44,426 nucleotides of DNA from Bacillota bacterium (GTDB lineage: Bacteria; Bacillota; Clostridia; Lachnospirales; Bianqueaceae). The position numbers and the translations under genes are program-made. Below, piece by piece: positions 15,276 to 22,559 of this stretch (within the stretch, counting starts at the first letter, position 1; the number at the start of each line of letters is the position of its first letter). The stretch spans positions 1-44,426 of the forward strand of contig JAFRZL010000032.1 of NCBI GenBank assembly GCA_017442535.1. The letters run 5' to 3'. The notes beneath the pieces were generated by a model. It searched no databases and was not told where the DNA came from. It was given only the letters and a program-made list of their open reading frames with translations.

Positions 15276-15328
15276 GATTTTGTGCTTAAAAAGTGCATAT
15301 TTTATTGCTTGGCAGGGGGAAAGGCAGC

Positions 15329-15583
15329 ATGATTACATTTGACAGATTATGGGAAACACTTCTCATCAAGGGCATCTCGCAGTATACCCTGATCCACCGC
15401 TACCATATCAGCAACGGCCAGCTTGACCGTCTGCGTAAAAATTCCAATGTCAGCACCTACACGCTGAATTCTCTGTGCCGGATCCTGGATTGCCGCATCG
15501 AAGATATCTGCGAATATGTGCCCGACCCCGTCAAAGAGGACACTGATCCTAAGGCTGGGGAAGGCTCTCCCGAAGTATTCTGA
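15329..15583 (+). CDS. Small XRE/Cro-type helix-turn-helix regulator
   Basis: An 84-residue DNA-binding protein of the short Cro/C1-like type: FDRLWETLLIKGISQYTLIH, a turn, then SNGQLDRLRKNSNVSTYTLN (recognition region), and LCRILDCRIEDICEYVP, the usual ending of such domains. No effector domain is present; the last 18 residues are polar. I start it at ATG 15329, preceded by a GGGGGAAAGG stretch; a GTG twelve codons upstream is less likely. It is transcribed divergently from the lpl operon, and the shared palindrome suggests autoregulation together with control of the sugar operon. That role is inferred from position alone. Confidence 0.8.
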   Translation: MITFDRLWETLLIKGISQYTLIHRYHISNGQLDRLRKNSNVSTYTLNSLCRILDCRIEDICEYVPDPVKEDTDPKAGEGSPEVF

Positions 15584-15590
15584 ATCAAAA

Positions 15591-15653
15591 GTCCCGCTCC
15601 TGCTTCCTGTGCACTGTGCGCGGGGAGCATAAGCGGGACCTGTTTTTATTTTT
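15591..15653. terminator. Bidirectional terminator between the HTH gene and pncB
   Basis: GTCCCGCT and AGCGGGAC flank an imperfect inner stem. On the plus strand TTTTTATTTTT follows (15642-15653); on the minus strand TTTTGATT follows. It can end both convergent transcripts. Confidence 0.8.
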
Positions 15654-16845
15654 GCGCGTTTCTGCTCAGGCGGAACTCGACGGAGCGCTTCAGGTATTCC
15701 AGGAAGTTATCGTCGCGGCACATGGCCTTGCCGGGGGAATCGCTCAGCTTGGCGACGGCGCGTCCGTTTACCGTCTGCAGCTTGATGACGATATTCAGTG
15801 CCGGTACGCAGGTATCGTTGGAGCAGAAGGTTCCGATGCCGAAGGAGACTTTCGTGCGGTCCTTGAAATAATTGTACAGGTCTTCGGCACGGTCAAAGTC
15901 CAGGCTGTCGCTGAAGAGCAGCAGTTTGTGCTTGGGATCGGCGCCTTTTTTCTTGTAGTGAGCGATCATCTTCTCGCCCCATTCGTAGGGATCGCCGCTG
16001 TCATGGCGCACACCGGTAAAGTTGTTGACCATGGCCCGGTTAAAGTCGAGCAGGAAAAGGTCGGTGGTGACCGTGTCCGTCAGAGCGGTTCCGTTATCAC
16101 CACGGTATTCATCATACCAGTCTTCCAGCGCGTAATGGTTGGTATAAGCGAGCGGGATGGAATCGATCCCCTGGTACATCTGCACGAATTCATGCGCATA
16201 GGTGCCGATGGGGGTCAGGTTGTATTTTTTGGCCAGATAGACATTGGAAGTACCCACGCAGTTTTTCGTCTCGAAGGCGAAGCGGCGTACGACTACGTCC
16301 TCCCATTCGCGGGACAGACGGCGGCGGCATCCGAATTCGGCAAACTGGAACGTGTATTTGCCGTTCTGGAAGTCGCGGATCTTCCAGTCCAGACGCTCTT
16401 TGGCCGAAGCGACCAGCATATCATAGTCGTATTTCATGCGGAAATAGACTTCGTTTACGATCTCCAGCAGGTAGATCTCAAACTGCATAGCGGAAAACAG
16501 GGGCCCGCGCACAACGATGGACAGCTCGCCCTCATCACTCAGACCGGTCTCCACGTAGTCCCGGATCGGATGCCAGAGCCGCAGGAATTCCACATAGTCG
16601 CCCTTGATAAAGCGGATGGAACGCAGATAATCCAGCTCCTCCCTGGTGAAGCGAAGGGAGCATAAATGGTCGATCTGCGCGTTGATCTCCTCGAGCATCT
16701 CGGGGGTGAAGACAATACCTTCATTGCGGCATTTGAAATAGTACTCGCCGCTCAGGTCGGTGTGCTTATGGAAAATCACCTGATCCATGTTAAACTTGTA
16801 CAGGTCAGTATCCAGCAGCGAAATGATAATGGGCTCCAGTTTCAT
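15646..16845 (-). CDS. pncB: Nicotinate phosphoribosyltransferase
   Basis: A 399-residue cytoplasmic enzyme that joins nicotinate to phosphoribosyl pyrophosphate to give nicotinate mononucleotide, the committed step of NAD salvage. Visible marks are SLLDTDLYKFNMDQV at the N-terminus, GTSNVYLAKKY (198-208), the YAHEF segment with His218 (the phosphorylated histidine of the family), RHDSGDPYEWG (280-290) and the C-terminal KLSDSPGKAMCRD. The start is set by a 4-base ATGA overlap with the upstream methyltransferase and an AAGGAGG site inside that gene's last codons. It is the last gene of the nrtR-pncA-methyltransferase-pncB operon and takes the product of PncA. Confidence 0.95.
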   Translation of the reverse strand: MKLEPIIISLLDTDLYKFNMDQVIFHKHTDLSGEYYFKCRNEGIVFTPEMLEEINAQIDHLCSLRFTREELDYLRSIRFIKGDYVEFLRLWHPIRDYVETGLSDEGELSIVVRGPLFSAMQFEIYLLEIVNEVYFRMKYDYDMLVASAKERLDWKIRDFQNGKYTFQFAEFGCRRRLSREWEDVVVRRFAFETKNCVGTSNVYLAKKYNLTPIGTYAHEFVQMYQGIDSIPLAYTNHYALEDWYDEYRGDNGTALTDTVTTDLFLLDFNRAMVNNFTGVRHDSGDPYEWGEKMIAHYKKKGADPKHKLLLFSDSLDFDRAEDLYNYFKDRTKVSFGIGTFCSNDTCVPALNIVIKLQTVNGRAVAKLSDSPGKAMCRDDNFLEYLKRSVEFRLSRNAQK

Positions 16846-17651
16846 AACAAAATCCTCCTTAAGGTTTTTCGTGACAGAATCAATGTATAATGTGTCGTAA
16901 AATCTTCTCCCAGGTCGATGCCCAGGTTCTGTTCCACGTCGTAACGGATCCATGGCAGGATGTAGCGGCTGTAGAAAATTCTCCTGTAGCAGCCGTCCGG
17001 GTCGAGCACTTCCATCAGCTCCCGGTCCGTGTAGGAAAAATAGTTCTCAGCGCATTCACGCGGCCAGTTTTCGGTATAATGATATTTGAGCAGCAGATGC
17101 ACCATCTGACGGCGCAGGCGGATGCTGCCCCAGATCTCTTCAAAGTCGCGGATCTGAGCGGCCGGGATGGATTCCCGGACGCGCTCCTCGGCTTCGGCGG
17201 AAACCATCGCTTCATCCGTACCGCTTTGGTACATCATATCCCGCACCACCAGGTATTGCGGTGAGATCCGGCGGATCAGCTCCTTCAACATCGACAGGTC
17301 GAATCCGTAATGAAAGACTTCATGAAAGACCGAGGAAAAGTATATCGTGATCTGTTCGCCGGGGATTCCCGATTCGCGGATTCCCTCTAACAATTCAGGC
17401 ATCGTGCTGTAGAACCGGGTATTCTCTCTGCGGTCCGCATTGGCCTTCTCTACCATGACCGGGTCGATATCAAAGCCGATAAAATGCATGGCCGGAAAGA
17501 TTTCACTGAGGAATCGGATGAGCGATCCGTCGGCACAGCCGTAGTCCAGAATCAGCTCGGTCCCTGGCACTTTGTCCATAAAGAAGGCCTTATCCCACAT
17601 CGAGCGGCGCATCCGGTCATTGTAGACCTGATAATTATCGATTTCAGGCAT
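16842..17651 (-). CDS. Class I SAM-dependent methyltransferase of unknown substrate
   Basis: A 269-residue protein with a Rossmann-type methyltransferase fold: motif I LDYGCADGS (35-43), the acidic end of strand 2 at GFDID (59-63), and an FYSTMPELL segment before strand 4. The C-terminal half is rich in aromatic and charged residues and is not recognised. The start MPEIDNYQ follows a GGAGGG site; a longer upstream frame exists but is out-of-frame coding of pncA. It lies between pncA and pncB, overlapping pncB by ATGA and 11 bases after pncA, so it belongs to the NAD-salvage operon. That suggests a substrate linked to nicotinamide or nicotinate metabolism, but this is inference; a tRNA or small-molecule methyltransferase cannot be excluded. 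Confidence 0.8.
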   Translation of the reverse strand: MPEIDNYQVYNDRMRRSMWDKAFFMDKVPGTELILDYGCADGSLIRFLSEIFPAMHFIGFDIDPVMVEKANADRRENTRFYSTMPELLEGIRESGIPGEQITIYFSSVFHEVFHYGFDLSMLKELIRRISPQYLVVRDMMYQSGTDEAMVSAEAEERVRESIPAAQIRDFEEIWGSIRLRRQMVHLLLKYHYTENWPRECAENYFSYTDRELMEVLDPDGCYRRIFYSRYILPWIRYDVEQNLGIDLGEDFTTHYTLILSRKTLRRILL

Positions 17652-17662
17652 GATACCCTCCG

Positions 17663-18202
17663 TTAAATGATCTCGATCTGGCAGCTTTGCATGGTTTCCA
17701 GGGCGGCCTGATGTTTGGCGGGCGTAACACCGGCACAGCAATCCGCGTATACGGCAAGATCTGCTTCGGGGAATGCGGCTTTGAGCAATAGCGCATTGGA
17801 GACCACGCAGATATCCGTGCAGAGACCGATCAGCTCGATCGTCAGGCTGTCGCCGGGCTCCATCTGCGCGCGGATCAGATCGGGCAGGAGAACGCTGCCG
17901 AAAGTCGGCTTCTCCACCATGATGGCGTCGCTGCCGAGCGCTTTGCGTACTTCGGGACGGATCTGCCATCCTTCTGTGCCGCGGATGCAATGCGGGACGG
18001 GCAGGAACCTCCCCTCGCGTGTATCAAGGTAGTTTTCTTCATGGGTATCCATGGTCGCGATGATATGATAGCCGGCTTCACGGCGGGTACGGATATGATC
18101 CGCCACAGCGGGCACGATCGAGACGGCCTCCGGCGTCCCCAGGGCACCGTCGATGAAATCTTTCTGCATATCCACTACAATCAGGAAATTCATTTTACTC
18201 AT
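17663..18202 (-). CDS. pncA: Nicotinamidase (isochorismatase superfamily)
   Basis: A 179-residue enzyme that hydrolyses nicotinamide to nicotinate. The catalytic triad of the superfamily is visible as Asp11 (VVDMQKDF), Lys98 (VEKPTFGS) and Cys128 (GLCTDICV). The metal site is Asp52/His54 (MDTHEEN) and His71 (VPHCIRGTEGWQI). The VSNALLLKAAFPEADLAVYA segment after the nucleophile is typical. The start at MSKMNFL is preceded by AAAGGAGG eight to nine bases upstream; an ATG 11 codons earlier is less likely. It overlaps none of its neighbours and sits 26 bases after nrtR, 11 before the methyltransferase. Identity rests on motif and operon context; pyrazinamidase activity would be a side reaction. 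Confidence 0.9.
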   Translation of the reverse strand: MSKMNFLIVVDMQKDFIDGALGTPEAVSIVPAVADHIRTRREAGYHIIATMDTHEENYLDTREGRFLPVPHCIRGTEGWQIRPEVRKALGSDAIMVEKPTFGSVLLPDLIRAQMEPGDSLTIELIGLCTDICVVSNALLLKAAFPEADLAVYADCCAGVTPAKHQAALETMQSCQIEII

Positions 18203-18228
18203 GATTCGAGTCCTCCTTTTGAAAACGG

Positions 18229-18945
18229 TCAGCATGACCGGCTTTTCAGCCGGTAAAGTACGGCAGGGCGCCCGCGCCCGTGTTTCTCGGCCTGCGAGGT
18301 CTGTTCCAGGCGGCCTGTTTTCTCGTAGCGGTTCAGGATGGATCGCCGGAAATTGCTTGTATCAAGCGCATTCCCGAGCACAGCCTCGTAGATGGTCTGC
18401 AGTTCGCTGAGGGCGAATGCATCCGGATCCTCCAGGAAGTGGAAACCAATCTCGGTATAATCGATTTTGCCGCGAAGCCGCCTGATGCCGGTCTCCACGA
18501 TGCTGCCGTGGTCAAAAGCCAGGTCGGCAGGACCAAGCCTCTGCTCTGCTCCGTCCGACAGATTCAGGCCGCACGCATCCAGCTGTACTTCAAACAGATG
18601 AAACGGCGAATGTTCTCCGAGTGCTGCGGCAAGCCTCCTGAAGGGGATGATCACCAGATAGGCGACCGAGATCACCCGGCCGCGCGGGTCGCGGTCAGCC
18701 CGGGTAAAAGTATATAGCTGCTCCAGGAAGGCCTCGGAGACAGGAAGCATTTCCTTAAGCAGGCGCTCTGCTGCCTCTTCCGCCGCCTCATTCATTCCGA
18801 CGAAGCTCCCGGGAAGGGCCCACTGTCCTTCGTAAGGCGGGCTGACGCGCCGGGACAGCAGCAGATGCAGGCGGTCATCGCGAATCGTCATGATCAGCAG
18901 ATCCACTGTCACATGCAGCTGATCGGACCGTAAATCACTGTGCAT
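18229..18945 (-). CDS. nrtR: NrtR-type NAD-salvage repressor (Nudix-like plus winged helix)
   Basis: A 238-residue regulator: an N-terminal Nudix-like domain (about 1-150) and a C-terminal winged-helix domain (about 160-238, FALSELQTIYEAVLGNALDT and GRGRPAVLYRLKSR). The Nudix box (46-69, GSFVGMNEAAEEAAERLLKE) lacks the REUxEExGU core, so it should sense rather than hydrolyse its ligand, as known for NrtR proteins that bind ADP-ribose or NAD-related metabolites. The start MHSDLRS has a GGAG site eight bases upstream and lies just past the predicted transcription start; longer starts would lie in the promoter. It heads the operon with pncA and pncB, and a perfect palindrome covers its transcription start, which points to self-repression. 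Confidence 0.9.
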   Translation of the reverse strand: MHSDLRSDQLHVTVDLLIMTIRDDRLHLLLSRRVSPPYEGQWALPGSFVGMNEAAEEAAERLLKEMLPVSEAFLEQLYTFTRADRDPRGRVISVAYLVIIPFRRLAAALGEHSPFHLFEVQLDACGLNLSDGAEQRLGPADLAFDHGSIVETGIRRLRGKIDYTEIGFHFLEDPDAFALSELQTIYEAVLGNALDTSNFRRSILNRYEKTGRLEQTSQAEKHGRGRPAVLYRLKSRSC

Positions 18946-18961
18946 TGGCATCACTCCATTC

Positions 18962-18978
18962 ATGGTCAATCTGACCAT
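18962..18978. promoter_or_regulatory. Probable NrtR operator over the start site
   Basis: ATGGTCA and TGACCAT are perfect inverted arms around three bases. The site lies four bases past the -10 and covers the expected +1, the classic place for a repressor. A further TTGACCA (19028-19034) lies upstream of the -35 and could be an additional half-site. Confidence 0.75.
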
Positions 18979-18982
18979 AATT

Positions 18983-19011
18983 ATCATAGCATGGCCGCCA
19001 TGCTTTGTCAA
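18983..19011 (-). promoter_or_regulatory. Promoter of the nrtR-pncA-pncB operon
   Basis: Minus-strand TTGACA (19006-19011) and TATGAT (18983-18988), 17-base spacer. The spacer itself contains the near-palindrome GCATGGCGGCCATGC. Confidence 0.85.
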
Positions 19012-19049
19012 GCTATTTTTTGTAGTTTTGACCAAAAATTTTTGCCGGA

Positions 19050-19135
19050 CTGCACTGAGTGCAGCCCTTCAGGCTGCGAATGAACGGCGTCAGACGAGTG
19101 CGCGCCCGAGCGAGCTCGGCGCGCGTTCGTCTGAC
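19050..19135. repeat. Cluster of three inverted repeats upstream of the nrtR promoter
   Basis: CTGCACT-G-AGTGCAG (19050-19064) shares four bases with GCAGCC-CTTCA-GGCTGC (19061-19077), so only one of these two can form at a time. A 47-base imperfect palindrome follows (19089-19135) with arms starting GTCAGACGA and a GC-rich centre. No gene is present here. The function is unknown. Confidence 0.6.
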
Positions 19136-19144
19136 TTAACGCAC

Positions 19145-19178
19145 AAAAAAGGCAGTACTATTGGCAGTACTGCCTTTG
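19145..19178 (-). terminator. Terminator of the NCS2 permease gene
   Basis: On the minus strand AAAGGCAGTAC pairs perfectly with GTACTGCCTTT and is followed by further Ts, about 30 bases past the permease stop. Confidence 0.9.
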
Positions 19179-19206
19179 TCTGTTTGATTAACGGCCGGAG
19201 CGGGCT

Positions 19207-20550
19207 TTACTCAGCTTTTTCCTCCGCTGTCTTTTTGTGGGAAAGCATGACGTTGGTCAGGATGCCCAGGATCAGCGCGCAGGCAACCTCGGTAATGGTG
19301 ACGGATCCGAAGGACAGGGCCATGCCGCCGACGCCGGCGATCAGGATGACGGAAACGACGAACAGATTGCGGTTCTCGTTCAGGTCGACCTTCTGGATCA
19401 TCTTAAGACCGGATACGGCGATGAATCCGTAAAGGGCGATGCAGACGCCGCCCATAACGCAGCTGGGGATGGTCGCCAGGAAAGTGGCGAAGGGTCCGAA
19501 GAAGCTGATCACGATGGCCAGGATCGCGGTCGTCAGAATGGTGACGACGGAGGCATTGCCGCTGATCGCGACGCAGCCGATGGACTCACCGTAAGTGGTG
19601 TTGGGGCAGCCGCCAAAGATCGCGCCGGCGAAGGAGCCGATACCGTCGCCGAGCAGCGTGCGGTGCAGGCCGGGATCTTCCAGCAGATCCTTCTCGATGA
19701 TGGTGGACAGATTCTTATGGTCAGCGATATGCTCGGCAAATACCACGAAGGCAACCGGGGTATAGGCCACCGCGATGGTCGCGACATAGGTGCCGGTCAG
19801 TTCGCCGAAGCCCTTGCCGGCCTCCAGGAAGGTGAAGCCGGGCAGCCAGTTGATATTATTGAACAGGCTGAAGTTGATGATCTGCAGGGCGGGATTATTG
19901 GTCGCGTTGCCGATCACGGTGAAGCAGGCGGCTACCGCGTAGCCAGCCAGGATACCGATGATGAAGGGGATCATCTTAAGCATTTTCTTGCCGTAAACCG
20001 AGCAAAGCATGGTAACAGCCAGGGTCACCAGTCCGCAGATCAGAGCGATATAGGGAGAAGCCACAACCACACCGTCCACCCGGACGCTGCCGCTCATCAG
20101 GTCACCGACAGCGTTGCCCGCCAGAGACAGTCCGATGATGGCCACGGTGGGGCCGATCACAACGGGAGGCATGATCTTGTTGATCCACTTGACGCCAAAG
20201 GCCTTAACGATGATCGCGATGACTACATAGACCAGACCGGCAAAAAGTGCGCCGAGGATCAGGCCCAGATAGCCGAGCTGCATGGAGACGCCGCCGGCAA
20301 AGGCAGCTGCCATGGAGCCAAGGAAAGCGAAAGACGAGCCAAGGAATACCGGGCTCTTAAACTTGGTCAGGCAAAGGTATACGAGCGTTCCGACACCGGC
20401 GCCGAAAAGCGCGGCCGTCTGGCTCATGCCGTTCCCGACGATAGCGGGTACTGCGATCGTTGCCGCCATAATGGCAAGCAGCTGCTGCAGAGCAAAAAGG
20501 ACAACCTGTCCTGCCTTGGGCTTGTCCTGCACGTTGTAAGTGAGATTCAT
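19207..20550 (-). CDS. uraA: NCS2-family nucleobase permease, uracil type
   Basis: A 447-residue integral membrane protein with about 12-14 hydrophobic segments. It matches the nucleobase:cation symporter-2 family: the N-terminal QQLLAIMAATIAVPAIVGNG, the FLGSSFAFLGSM segment (strand-breaking region of TM3), VAFVVFAEHIADHKNLS with the substrate-binding Glu region of TM8, and FGGCPNTTYGESIGCVAISG, which in UraA supplies the second key Glu in TM10. These signatures favour uracil over xanthine or urate, but specificity is not certain. The gene stands alone with its own promoter, an attenuator-type leader of about 145 bases and a terminator, so it forms a single-gene unit regulated at the RNA level. 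Confidence 0.85.
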   Translation of the reverse strand: MNLTYNVQDKPKAGQVVLFALQQLLAIMAATIAVPAIVGNGMSQTAALFGAGVGTLVYLCLTKFKSPVFLGSSFAFLGSMAAAFAGGVSMQLGYLGLILGALFAGLVYVVIAIIVKAFGVKWINKIMPPVVIGPTVAIIGLSLAGNAVGDLMSGSVRVDGVVVASPYIALICGLVTLAVTMLCSVYGKKMLKMIPFIIGILAGYAVAACFTVIGNATNNPALQIINFSLFNNINWLPGFTFLEAGKGFGELTGTYVATIAVAYTPVAFVVFAEHIADHKNLSTIIEKDLLEDPGLHRTLLGDGIGSFAGAIFGGCPNTTYGESIGCVAISGNASVVTILTTAILAIVISFFGPFATFLATIPSCVMGGVCIALYGFIAVSGLKMIQKVDLNENRNLFVVSVILIAGVGGMALSFGSVTITEVACALILGILTNVMLSHKKTAEEKAE

Positions 20551-20583
20551 AAGTGGTTCCTCCCTTTTTTGTTATCTCCGGGC

Positions 20584-20663
20584 AAAAAAATCGTCACAAG
20601 ATTCGTTAATTCCGATCATGTGACGATCTGTAACTGGTCCCAGTCCCGAAAATTCTAACGAAT
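20584..20663 (-). promoter_or_regulatory. Leader attenuator with mutually exclusive terminator and antiterminator
   Basis: On the minus strand the leader contains ATCGTCACA, a 20-base loop, TGTGACGAT and a T7 run: a full terminator (20584-20627). Upstream, ATTCGTTA (plus strand 20656-20663) is complementary to TAACGAAT inside the terminator loop (plus strand 20601-20608), and pairing can extend through AATT. The two structures exclude each other. I see neither the purine-riboswitch core nor the PyrR-binding sequence I would expect. Confidence 0.7.
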
Positions 20664-20695
20664 TTTTGGATGCCCTATTGAGTTTCCAACGAATG

Positions 20696-20724
20696 ATTAT
20701 AAAGTATCTGCTCGTCGATGTCAA
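20696..20724 (-). promoter_or_regulatory. Perfect consensus promoter of the NCS2 permease
   Basis: Minus-strand TTGACA (20719-20724), 17 bases, TATAAT (20696-20701). Such a strong promoter fits a gene controlled downstream by attenuation. Confidence 0.9.
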
Positions 20725-20764
20725 GGGCAAAAGAGGGTTTTTTCAAAAAATCTGTAAAGGGCAT

Positions 20765-22513
20765 CTATTGGCTCTTGTGGCGGCACGGCTCCACCACCAG
20801 CGTCTTCTGGTGGGTGTAATTGACAAAGCCCGGCTTGGCGCCGGATGGCTTTTTGACATAGCGGCGCTGGGTATAGTCCACGCTGACTTTGCCGTCCTCC
20901 GCGAGGCTGGAGTGTCCGGCCGCGATCTGCGCAGCCTCCAGGATACTTTGTTCGGTATAATCCTGGCCCAGCTTGCGGTCTCCGCAGAAAAGAATCACGT
21001 GCGAGCCGGGCATGTCTTTAACGTGGAACCAGTAGTCGAACGGTGTCGCCATTTTGAAGGTCAGCTGGTCGTTCTGGACATTGTTCTTGCCCACCAGGAC
21101 CATCAGGCCCTCACTGGTCGTGAATTCCAGGGGACGGCTGGCCTGAAGGTTGCGGCGTTTGGCTTTGCTGCGGCGCAGATACCCTGTCTGGGCAAGTTCG
21201 GCGCGGATATCCTCCAGATCTTTCTCGCAATCCGCCATTTCCAGTGCATCCAGGATGCTCGCAAGGTAGGCGGCCTCGCGGCGCGTGTCCTCCAGCTGCA
21301 GCGTCACGGCTTCCTCGGTGCGCTTCAGCTTGTTATATTTATCGTAGTATTTCTGCGCGTTCTGGGAGGGCGACAGATGCGGATTCAGCTCGATCTCACG
21401 CGTCACGGGCGGGTCTTCGTAAAAATCCTCCGCCTCGAACTTTTCGTCCCCCGCGTGCAGCCGGTATATATTCGACAGAATCAGATCCCCTGCCCGCTGA
21501 TACCGGTCCCTGTCCGCCGTCTCTGCCAGCTGCCGGGACTGCAGTGTTTCCTTGCGGTTCACGCGGTCCAGATTGGTGCTGACCAGTTTGTGAAGATCCT
21601 GGGACTTCTGGCGCAGCCGGTTCTTGTTATCCTGCCGCACATAATAGATGTCCAGCAGTTCTGACGGCGTCTGAAATGTACGGCTGCCCACACCGGCCAT
21701 CATCCGGCTGGAGATCATCGAATACTCCTTCATCTGGTCCCCGTCCAGGAAAATCGCAGGGCACGCGGGCTCGGTGAGCATCTCCCGGAAATAGTCCGAA
21801 AAAGCCGCGTACAGGCTGTTTTTCTGCTCCTCGGGCAGGTCCTCATAGGCCGCCCGGTCGGATACGCCGGCCCGGAAACAGATCTCGGAGGCGGCAAAGG
21901 GACTGATCCCGTTAAAGACCTGATACATCGACTTGCCGACGGCATTGTGTTTGCCCTCCCAGGCTCGGTCAAACTCATCATAGTCACGTACAGCGGGGGG
22001 ATCGATCCGCTGGTTATGGCTCGGAGCCTGATACGGCAGGCCCGGCAGCACCGTACGGAAATGGCTCATCGTCTGCCCCACATGATGTACGCAGTCGATG
22101 ATCGTACCCTTCTCGTCCACCAGGATCAAATTGCTGTGGCGGCCCATCACTTCCAGAATGATCTGCTTCACACAAGGGTCTCCGAGCTCGTTATAGACCT
22201 CGGCCCGGATCTCGAGAATCCGGTCAAAACCGATCTGACGGATGTCCGCGACCCTTCCGCCGCCGAAGTGCTTCCGGAAAAGCATGCAGAACATCGGGGG
22301 CTCGAGCGGCGTCTCCGGCTTCTGCTCTGTCAGATAAAACCTCGCACTGTCTCCGTGCGCGGAGAGCAGAAGCCTGTACACATTCCCCGGCCGCCTGATC
22401 TGCAGCACGACCTCATCGGTATCGGTCTGGTAGATCTTGTCGATTTTACCGCCGAGAACCATCTGCCGCAGTTCTTCCGTCACATAATATGTCGTAATCC
22501 CATCAAAAGCCAT
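20765..22513 (-). CDS. rqcH: RqcH/NFACT-family ribosome quality control factor
   Basis: A 582-residue protein of the NFACT family (older name fibronectin-binding protein A). RqcH binds obstructed 50S subunits carrying a stuck nascent chain and recruits tRNA-Ala to add C-terminal alanine tails for degradation. The NFACT-N domain starts MAFDGITTYYVTEELRQ and holds the invariant Asp97-Arg98 pair (IGFDRILEI) and EVMGRHSNLILV (121-132). A coiled-coil middle (about 360-430, LKRTEEAVTLQLEDTRREAA) is followed by the NFACT-R domain with DYWFHVKDMPGSHVIL and VDYTQRRYVKKPSGAKPGFV. The ATG follows an AAAGGAATA site. It is the last gene of a run starting with the EF-Tu-Sel1 gene; no strong terminator is seen after it before the permease promoter. 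Confidence 0.95.
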   Translation of the reverse strand: MAFDGITTYYVTEELRQMVLGGKIDKIYQTDTDEVVLQIRRPGNVYRLLLSAHGDSARFYLTEQKPETPLEPPMFCMLFRKHFGGGRVADIRQIGFDRILEIRAEVYNELGDPCVKQIILEVMGRHSNLILVDEKGTIIDCVHHVGQTMSHFRTVLPGLPYQAPSHNQRIDPPAVRDYDEFDRAWEGKHNAVGKSMYQVFNGISPFAASEICFRAGVSDRAAYEDLPEEQKNSLYAAFSDYFREMLTEPACPAIFLDGDQMKEYSMISSRMMAGVGSRTFQTPSELLDIYYVRQDNKNRLRQKSQDLHKLVSTNLDRVNRKETLQSRQLAETADRDRYQRAGDLILSNIYRLHAGDEKFEAEDFYEDPPVTREIELNPHLSPSQNAQKYYDKYNKLKRTEEAVTLQLEDTRREAAYLASILDALEMADCEKDLEDIRAELAQTGYLRRSKAKRRNLQASRPLEFTTSEGLMVLVGKNNVQNDQLTFKMATPFDYWFHVKDMPGSHVILFCGDRKLGQDYTEQSILEAAQIAAGHSSLAEDGKVSVDYTQRRYVKKPSGAKPGFVNYTHQKTLVVEPCRHKSQ

Positions 22514-22559
22514 TGATTATTCCTTTCTGCCCGCGCGGAGCGCGGACATTTGGAGCATT

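Noticed and set aside
17652..17990. N-terminal extension of the methyltransferase
   Set aside because: The upstream in-frame stretch is an Arg/His/Pro-rich reading of pncA in another frame; the GGAGGG site marks the true start at 17651.
19237..20658. Long plus-strand frame opposite the NCS2 permease
   Set aside because: It encodes an Asp/Gly/His-rich string typical of antisense reading of a membrane protein gene and resembles no family.
20551..20700. Purine riboswitch or PyrR site upstream of the NCS2 permease
   Set aside because: The conserved junction bases of the purine aptamer and the PyrR-binding loop are not visible; only the attenuator pairing is supported.
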